A stretch of DNA of 64,000 bases, taken from assembly GCA_033239005.1 (NCBI GenBank), contig BSQZ01000001.1, positions 7,757,500 to 7,821,499 of the forward strand, in the 5' to 3' direction. The notes beneath the pieces were generated by a model. It was given only the letters and a program-made list of their open reading frames with translations, was not told the origin of the DNA and ran no database searches. Each line of letters starts with the position of its first letter. Positions within the stretch are counted from its first letter, which is position 1. Both the position numbers and the translations under genes were made by a program. The DNA is from Lamellibrachia satsuma. Taxonomy: Eukaryota; Annelida; Polychaeta; Sabellida; Siboglinidae. Shown one piece after another: positions 60,001 through 64,000 of the stretch.

Positions 60001-62072
60001 GTTGGCAATTTTAAATATTAAAATAATATAAATAAGTTGCATATTCACTTTCTTGAAGCATTGTTTTGTAGAATAAGAATTTCACAGATGTGATATAAAT
60101 AGTCAATATCTCAGGCCAAAATTACATGCACGCGTACATGTGCACTAAGGCACACATGCATGCACGCACACACATGCACGCATGCACACACACACAAACT
60201 GTTTATATGCAGTGGACTCCGCTTAACAGAATCGTGGATAACAGGACCAGCTGTTTAGTAGAATCAATTATATTGGCTGGGACGGAATCATTGCGTATTC
60301 CTGCTGTATGAAAACGTGCCGCTTTAGTGAACCAGTCATTTCATAGAATCAAATTGATCTGGCCTGAAGTAGTTCAATTAAGATTCCACTGTATTTTCAC
60401 TATAATTCACTAATGATTGTGGAAATTAGCTAATGCTAGGATGCGCACTAAGGTTACTTTCCCGTCGCAGGAGGGAGGTTGCAGCGTTCCGGTGGCCTGC
60501 CGGTCAGAAGTGGACAATGACCAGGTACAGGTATAAACTGACCAGTTCCCTGTCCACTGGCACATAAATCCGTACAGAAATTTTCTTTACTTAATTGGCC
60601 TATAGCATTCCTATTCCGATCGAGTGTCGCTATCTGTCAGGCCACAAATATTGTGACTAGATATGACGAATCATTTAATGACCATATTTTGTATTAATAG
60701 CACTGTTAACTGGTGACCGAGCTGGAATTAATATAAGCAAATAATACAGTTCAACGTTGAACAACAGGTTTTGGCACTACCAATGGAGAGCGTCATCAAA
60801 TTTTTATCTGGGTCCTTTTGGAGAATATCAAATCTTAGTTCAGACTTGTTCACCAGGTGCCAGCCCCATAGTGACTTGTCACATCTTAGTTCCCATTTAG
60901 TCACCAGGTGTCAGCACAATCATTGCAAAATCTGGTTTGTTTCCAAGCTACATTGTTTATTAGTATCTGTGGATTTAACACAGGCTTTTTTTACGGCAAA
61001 TACACAAATGTATGTTGTTTAATATCACACTGTTTTGTATCCATGAAAATATGGTCGCATGTATTAGATTGCAATTCATATATTGGCAAACTAGTTGATT
61101 TAATGAAAAACTAAAATCCATGTTATCACTGTTATTTACATAAGTGGCTATGCATATGCTGCAACTACTGGTAAGACTAGGATGATCACCACCATTAGTG
61201 TTACTTGTTAGTTCAGTTTTGGTATTAATAACTACGGTGATCTCCTGTCTACATGTTAAACAAACTTTAATTTGTTTATTCATCTAGTGTAACATTAATA
61301 TTGAGCAAAATAACAAATAAACTCCAAATATAATTGTATATTTAAAATAAATATTTTATGTTGCAGCTGCTGCTGAAAGGGGGCGTGTATAGTATTGATG
61401 GGACGAAGGCTGTAGTTGATACTATGACGACCAAACTGCCAGCAGAATGGGAACCATCCACAAAGAAGGTTCGTCTTGACTCTTGGTGACACGCTGTGTT
61501 TATTGTTCAAAGAGCCCTACATCTAAAAGTCGTTTTCTGCCGGGTGTTTTATATTCAAACTTATAGGTTCAGTTTTTAAACCCTAAAACTAAAATTGGTT
61601 CCCAAGTTATTTCCTAGTAGATTGGACGTATGGACACCATAATGGTGTACAGTAGTAATTGGCACTTTGAGTATCATTATTACAATAAATATTATATTTT
61701 CTTTGAAATTATATAAAAAATTGTAATCGTATCTAGCTAATCTAAACAAAGATACTAATTATTTAAATATATATAAAAACTATCATGTTTTATTATTATT
61801 TATACTGCAATTGTTTTTTTCAGAGCACAAAAAGAACCAAGCAGTTCTCTTGCGTGGTTGCCGAGAACTTCTGCCAGGAGGCGCTGCAGAAGGCGGAGGA
61901 CCTTGGCGTGAAGCTGGCGAAGACGATGGTTACATCGGGAGCCGGGGAGATTCTATGGGCAGCAAAGAGGGAGACGGAAGCTGAGATCTTGAAGGCGAAG
62001 GCGTTGAAGGAAGCAGCGAAGACAAGCAATGGAACTACAACTAATGGAACGCCTCAAGTGGCCACCGCCTAG
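41965..62072 (+). CDS. HMBS: Hydroxymethylbilane synthase (porphobilinogen deaminase), complete, 11 coding exons, 381 aa
   Basis: Cytosolic haem-pathway enzyme; joins four porphobilinogen units into hydroxymethylbilane on a covalent dipyrromethane cofactor. Coding exons: 41965-42012, 49873-49945, 50594-50643, 52362-52495, 58420-58503, 58818-58893, 59258-59371, 59819-59980, 60471-60524, 61367-61468, 61824-62072; 1146 bases, all GT-AG, phases agree. Key residues: VGSRKSELALIQT at the start, catalytic Asp86 in [13 protein letters not shown], Arg138/Arg139 in [11 protein letters not shown], Arg162 in [12 protein letters not shown], cofactor Cys251 in EGGCSVPVA. Human HMBS is 361 aa; the extra length is mostly a Thr/Ala-rich tail after [19 protein letters not shown] replaces the human YAVGQGALGVE. 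Intron 1 is 7.9 kb and intron 4 is 5.9 kb with a LINE. Confidence 0.97.
43015..43275. repeat. TTAC/TAATTA micro-repeat block with 21-bp tandem (HMBS intron 1)
   Basis: ACTGTAATTGTAATTAATTAC repeats four times at 43175-43259. Earlier GACCAGTTAGAGTTACAAC repeats. Left edge CAGGGTTCAGTTACAAGG and reversed right edge CAGGGGTGGGGGTCAATAAA resemble the hAT-like ends elsewhere. Confidence 0.65.
43757..43780. repeat. (TTTA)n microsatellite
   Basis: Six uninterrupted TTTA units. Confidence 0.9.
43870..44425 (+). repeat. Dispersed repeat, inverted partner of 35350-36115
   Basis: Continuous version of the repeat at 35350-36115. It has expanded a 54-bp internal unit (TTGGACAT..GAAA.GCA.ATGGTCCAGTA) to three copies at 44076, 44130 and 44184, where the partner has one. 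Confidence 0.8.
45300..45395 (+). repeat. Right end of a hAT-like micro-repeat element
   Basis: GTACTCATACTTGTATTCAT and AAAAATATACTCAGACCCATGTCTG; in reverse complement it starts CAGACATGGGTC, like the left end at 11211. Its other end was not found. Confidence 0.4.
46350..46480 (+). repeat. Right end of a second TACTCATAC-type element
   Basis: Many TACTCATAC/TACTCGTAC units, then ATATACTTGGCCCCAGGTCTG, reverse CAGACCTGGGGCC. Same family as 45300-45395. Confidence 0.45.
46500..46680 (+). repeat. Direct duplication, left copy (HMBS intron 1)
   Basis: GTTGCATAGAAATATTAATA, TCGTAGACAATCTTGTCTTT, ATGTAATACACTATTAG and CAGTCTGGTTATTC all recur in the same order at 47140-47290. Confidence 0.85.
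46683..47032 (+). repeat. Homopurine minisatellite (HMBS intron 1)
   Basis: About 350 bases almost all A and G on the + strand, built from GGGAGGCAGGGAAGAATGGA-type units. It lies between the two duplicated segments. Confidence 0.9.
47140..47370 (+). repeat. Direct duplication, right copy, with short purine tail
   Basis: Repeats 46500-46680 and then again enters GGAAGGAGG-type purine repeats at 47300-47370, so the unit duplicated was segment plus purine tract. Confidence 0.8.
48146..48762 (+). mobile_element. TTAA-flanked MITE family, shorter copy (HMBS intron 1)
   Basis: TTAA at 48142-48145 and 48763-48766; ends GGTAGCTGGGGCAGCT and, reversed, GGTAACTGGTAT. Homologous to 36835-37896 but lacks its middle part. 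Confidence 0.8.
48800..49872. other. End of HMBS intron 1, no feature seen
   Basis: AT-rich, nothing recognised. Confidence 0.4.
49873..49945 (+). CDS. HMBS: HMBS exon 2
   Basis: [20 protein letters not shown] and on; completes RKSE-LALIQT after a 7.9 kb intron. Confidence 0.95.
50335..50466 (-). repeat. Homopyrimidine CCCT-rich tract (HMBS intron 2)
   Basis: About 130 bases nearly all C and T on the + strand (CCTCCCTCCCTT units). Confidence 0.92.
50594..50643 (+). CDS. HMBS: HMBS exon 3
   Basis: [17 protein letters not shown]; the family has MSTTGD, here TTMGD. Acceptor TTCCAG, donor GTACGC. Confidence 0.95.
50735..50895 (+). repeat. Dispersed repeat copy (HMBS intron 3)
   Basis: CATGGTAAACTAGTGAGTGA then GTAAGCTTGCCCCTC is related to 32990-33035. 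Preceded by poly-G runs. Confidence 0.5.
51373..51485 (+). repeat. 44-bp tandem repeat, 2.5 units (HMBS intron 3)
   Basis: TTGTTTGTAAGCACAGAAGG starts at 51373, 51417 and 51461. Confidence 0.93.
52362..52495 (+). CDS. HMBS: HMBS exon 4 (catalytic Asp)
   Basis: [15 protein letters not shown] and [20 protein letters not shown]; contains Asp86. Confidence 0.97.
52689..52963 (+). pseudogene. Unexplained protein-like open frame (HMBS intron 4)
   Basis: About 91 stop-free codons to TAA at 52961-52963, containing [20 protein letters not shown] and [19 protein letters not shown]. An acceptor-like TTTCACTGCAG lies inside. Balanced composition suggests past coding use, perhaps a mobile-element fragment. 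Not recognised. Confidence 0.3.
52941..53500 (+). repeat. LINE 5' repeated units (monomer-like)
   Basis: TAGAATAAGTATTACTATT with AGACATATATTA.GAAA occurs in units starting about 52941 and 53169 (about 230 bases apart); a third, more diverged one starts near 53360. Each also has a GTTTAC..T block. Confidence 0.65.
52976..53001. repeat. (TA)n microsatellite
   Basis: Short TA run inside the first LINE 5' unit. Confidence 0.9.
53659..54895 (+). pseudogene. LINE ORF1 relic: zinc finger plus esterase-like domain
   Basis: Starts [20 protein letters not shown]; Cys pairs CSSC and CRGC with a W between resemble the PHD-like finger of CR1 ORF1. Past a stop, a Lys/Arg/Gly-rich stretch leads to [14 protein letters not shown] and VLVHVGTNN, the GDS and GTNN blocks of an SGNH-type esterase, and in other frames [18 protein letters not shown]. 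Broken by several frame changes. Confidence 0.8.
54919..57739 (+). pseudogene. LINE ORF2 relic: endonuclease and reverse transcriptase
   Basis: Endonuclease blocks: [51 protein letters not shown], then in another frame NGDHNQIHF. Reverse transcriptase: [82 protein letters not shown] (FADD at 56946-56957), [13 protein letters not shown]-terminus [20 protein letters not shown]. At least six stops or frameshifts. Confidence 0.92.
58420..58503 (+). CDS. HMBS: HMBS exon 5
   Basis: [13 protein letters not shown] then a variable loop to LATLPKN. Confidence 0.95.
58640..58810 (+). repeat. TTACTTGTCA low-complexity repeat before HMBS exon 6
   Basis: GTTACTTGTCATTACTTGT-type units recur about fifteen times and end at the exon 6 splice acceptor. 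Confidence 0.85.
58818..58893 (+). CDS. HMBS: HMBS exon 6
   Basis: [20 protein letters not shown]; acceptor GTTACAG sits at the end of a low-complexity TTACTTGTCA repeat. Donor GTATCC is weak. Confidence 0.95.
59258..59371 (+). CDS. HMBS: HMBS exon 7
   Basis: [12 protein letters not shown] to [13 protein letters not shown]. Acceptor TATAAAAG has almost no pyrimidine tract, but frame and homology fix it. Confidence 0.95.
59391..59547 (+). repeat. About 31-bp tandem repeat, five units (HMBS intron 7)
   Basis: TCATCTCAAAACATCAACCT then GTGATTCGGG repeats with small changes, starting about 20 bases after the exon 7 donor. Confidence 0.93.
59819..59980 (+). CDS. HMBS: HMBS exon 8
   Basis: [20 protein letters not shown] to AERAFLREL; 54 codons. 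Confidence 0.96.
60125..60198 (+). repeat. CACA/TGCACG microsatellite (HMBS intron 8)
   Basis: Mixed ACATGCACGC and ACACAC units. Confidence 0.85.
60210..60391. mobile_element. 182-bp pogo/Tc1-type MITE (HMBS intron 8)
   Basis: Left end CAGTGGACTCCGCTTAA and reversed right end CAGTGGAATCTTAATT are inverted relatives. The right flank is TA; the left flank TG is probably a mutated TA. Confidence 0.7.
60471..60524 (+). CDS. HMBS: HMBS exon 9 (cofactor Cys)
   Basis: [18 protein letters not shown] with Cys251. Donor GTACAG at 60525; a second donor GTATAA 6 bases on is in frame. Confidence 0.94.
60525..61366. other. HMBS intron 9, no clear feature
   Basis: A GTGCCAGC/GTGTCAGC pair at 60857 and 60907 marks a small 50-bp duplication; nothing else recognised. 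Confidence 0.4.
61367..61468 (+). CDS. HMBS: HMBS exon 10
   Basis: [20 protein letters not shown] and on; matches the LYLTGGVWSLDG strand of domain 3. Confidence 0.94.
61824..62072 (+). CDS. HMBS: HMBS exon 11 with stop
   Basis: Domain 3 helix and tail: [32 protein letters not shown], then a Lys/Ala helix and a TNGT-rich end; TAG at 62070-62072. Confidence 0.92.
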   Translation, partial: STKRTKQFSCVVAENFCQEALQKAEDLGVKLAKTMVTSGAGEILWAAKRETEAEILKAKALKEAAKTSNGTTTNGTPQVATA

Positions 62073-64000
62073 CAGCCAATGACACTGTTCATGTTCGCTA
62101 CATTCAGACCTGCCACTTCGATCAGATTTTCCATATGCAATACGGATTTTTTGGCAGTGTGTGGCCATATCCCGTTTTTTCACGGATTTGTTTCACAGTG
62201 AAAAATCGTGATAAGTAAAAAAATTTGTGTTCATCAGACAGGTGTAAAATCGAGTGCTAAACTTATAGCAGACGAAGCACCAATACTGTTGATGCTAGAC
62301 AGATTTCATGCAAAACCTAGTGGATTTCGTAGGAATTCTTATTTCTTTCATAGCCTGATATGTGGTGACACTGTATTGGGAAATGCTATAGGCTGATTTA
62401 TATAATAACCAAAGAAAAACGTTATATGGATCTATACTGCTTTATACAGAATTTCAAGTCAAAAATACAGATTAAAAAAAATGTGGGGGGTCTGTTATGG
62501 TGATGTTAAGCATGTTGCTACATTACTGCGTTGTAGTAGTGACTGGACAAGACCCGTGCAATTGCCAGATCATAGCAGGATGTTAGAACCAATACTTGTG
62601 TTTAATTAAACACATTTGAGCATTTTGGGAACATTTATGTGTGTGTCCGGTGTGCGTGCGTGTCATTCTTACGATTGATTCATTAAAAACTGTATGTTGA
62701 CATCTGCTATTTTTAAACCTATGTTAACACTGTACTTGACCCGCAGTTTACAACACCTGGTCAGAAACAATCGACTAACGATCAATGCACTTGTCTACAC
62801 TGTGATGAATAAGATATTTATTGTGATCACATTGTTTCACAGATATGCACATAAAGAGTGCTCCTATAACAAGTTGATGGCTGTGGCTAGTCATTTGTGC
62901 ATTATATTTTGACCCAATATTACGATCACGTAACAGTTAGTAAGTCCTTGTAGTGGTCATTTTCTGTTTTCTCTTGTCGAAAATTTTCTGTACAGCTTCA
63001 GAAATGGAGAGGCTGTACTGAATCTTTACGTTCTTCGCAAGTGTTGTGCTGGAGAAAGTGTGATGTCAGTATTGCCAAGCAACGTAATGTCGATATTACA
63101 GCTGGAATGGTCTGTGTGCTGTGATTTGCATTTGTACAGAACGTCATTCCTTATGACACATATCACGAGAAACACGTAGTTGTGTTTATCTGCATTTTCC
63201 TGTACCATATGAGCTATGTGAATGTTTTTAAATACTTTATTACTTTTTCATATTTATAATCCTACAATGTGTATCATGTTCTTTCTTCCAGCGATCTGTT
63301 CCGTTAATGTGGATTTGATTGTTGTGCGTTTTTGCATGCTCAGTGTGGTTAACATAATCCATGCAGAAAGTATATAGCGAATTATGTATCGAATATACAT
63401 CGTGGTTTTGGTTGGATGATAACATTGTTAACATGTCTTGTTATGAAGAGCTGCATTACCAAAGTGTTTGATGATATTATGTGAGACTCGCGGCAGCAAA
63501 TTAATCAACTGCAATGCCTGAGAGGTAATTGTATATGTTATTTGTATTCAGGTCATTGATTTAATGTATTGCATATTGTGTGTGCGTGCGTGCGTACGTG
63601 CGTGTGTGCGTGCGGACGTGCTTCACTAAAACAAATCGGCGGAGTTGTCTGTTTTTCATCTACGCCGTTATACACTGTTAATTAAGTTTTGTTATTTTGA
63701 ATATGTTGACTAGGATTTTATGTGTAACATGAATAAATAAATATTCATAAATAGCATTGATTTACGTCGATAGGAACTTGCGCTTATCAGTTGGTCGTAG
63801 TGTGAATCTCGAAGATGTTCGTGACAGAATGGTTGTGTCACAGAGACAACTGAATATGACTGGCTTGATTGTTCAATTTATTATTTTCTAAACAAGCTTG
63901 ACTAACTAGAAAAAAACATACTAGGCCCTCGTGGATTGGAAGGTAGTGGGTGTCCCATTTAAGTGAGGGGAACGAAGACAGAAGTAATAATTTTATATAA
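62073..64000 (+). other. HMBS 3' UTR and downstream flank
   Basis: ATTAAA at 62682-62687 and AATAAA at 63731 are the candidate poly(A) signals; the end is not resolvable. A TGCG/TACG microsatellite lies at 63578-63622. No further gene recognised. Confidence 0.45.

Overview
This is a 64 kb piece of an invertebrate animal nuclear genome. It is intron-rich and AT-rich, with GT-AG introns, long microsatellites, several DNA-transposon families with terminal inverted repeats, CR1-like and RTE-like LINE remains and a tRNA-derived SINE. Nothing prokaryotic, viral or CRISPR-like was seen. The species cannot be fixed from the sequence; a mollusc-like or other non-vertebrate bilaterian fits the protein similarity and repeat content.

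Three protein-coding genes can be rebuilt exon by exon with every splice phase agreeing. (1) ARCN1, the COPI coat delta subunit, + strand, 10375-30886, 12 coding exons, 512 aa. (2) ZNF511-like C2H2 zinc-finger protein, - strand, 38879-32653, 6 coding exons, 278 aa. (3) HMBS, hydroxymethylbilane synthase (porphobilinogen deaminase), + strand, 41965-62072, 11 coding exons, 381 aa. ARCN1 and ZNF511 are convergent. ZNF511 and HMBS are divergent and may share a CpG-richer promoter near 41.4-41.96 kb. They do not share a pathway: one acts in Golgi vesicle coats, one is a predicted nuclear protein, one is in haem synthesis.

Region by region. 1-10.37 kb: intergenic, with a 37-bp minisatellite, an RTE LINE relic, a candidate 2.5 kb inverted-repeat transposon, a pure 880-bp ACAT array and a long TA array. 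10.37-30.9 kb: ARCN1. Introns 3, 4, 5 and 7 carry homologous copies of one repeat set, including a conserved hairpin. Intron 9 holds a TTAA-flanked element and a nearly open CR1/L2-type LINE. 31-41.9 kb: ZNF511 and its introns, full of transposon copies. 42-62 kb: HMBS. Intron 1 (7.9 kb) has TTAA-element, hAT-like, homopurine and duplicated segments. Intron 4 holds a second LINE with ORF1, ORF2 and repeated 5' units. 62-64 kb: HMBS 3' flank.

The most unusual signals are the hairpin repeat family inside ARCN1 introns (one copy has paired stem changes), a composite intron repeat whose tail is a working splice acceptor, and inverted-repeat elements that share ends but carry different internal micro-repeats. 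Exons were found by reading conserved protein blocks and splice sites by eye; no alignment program or database was used.
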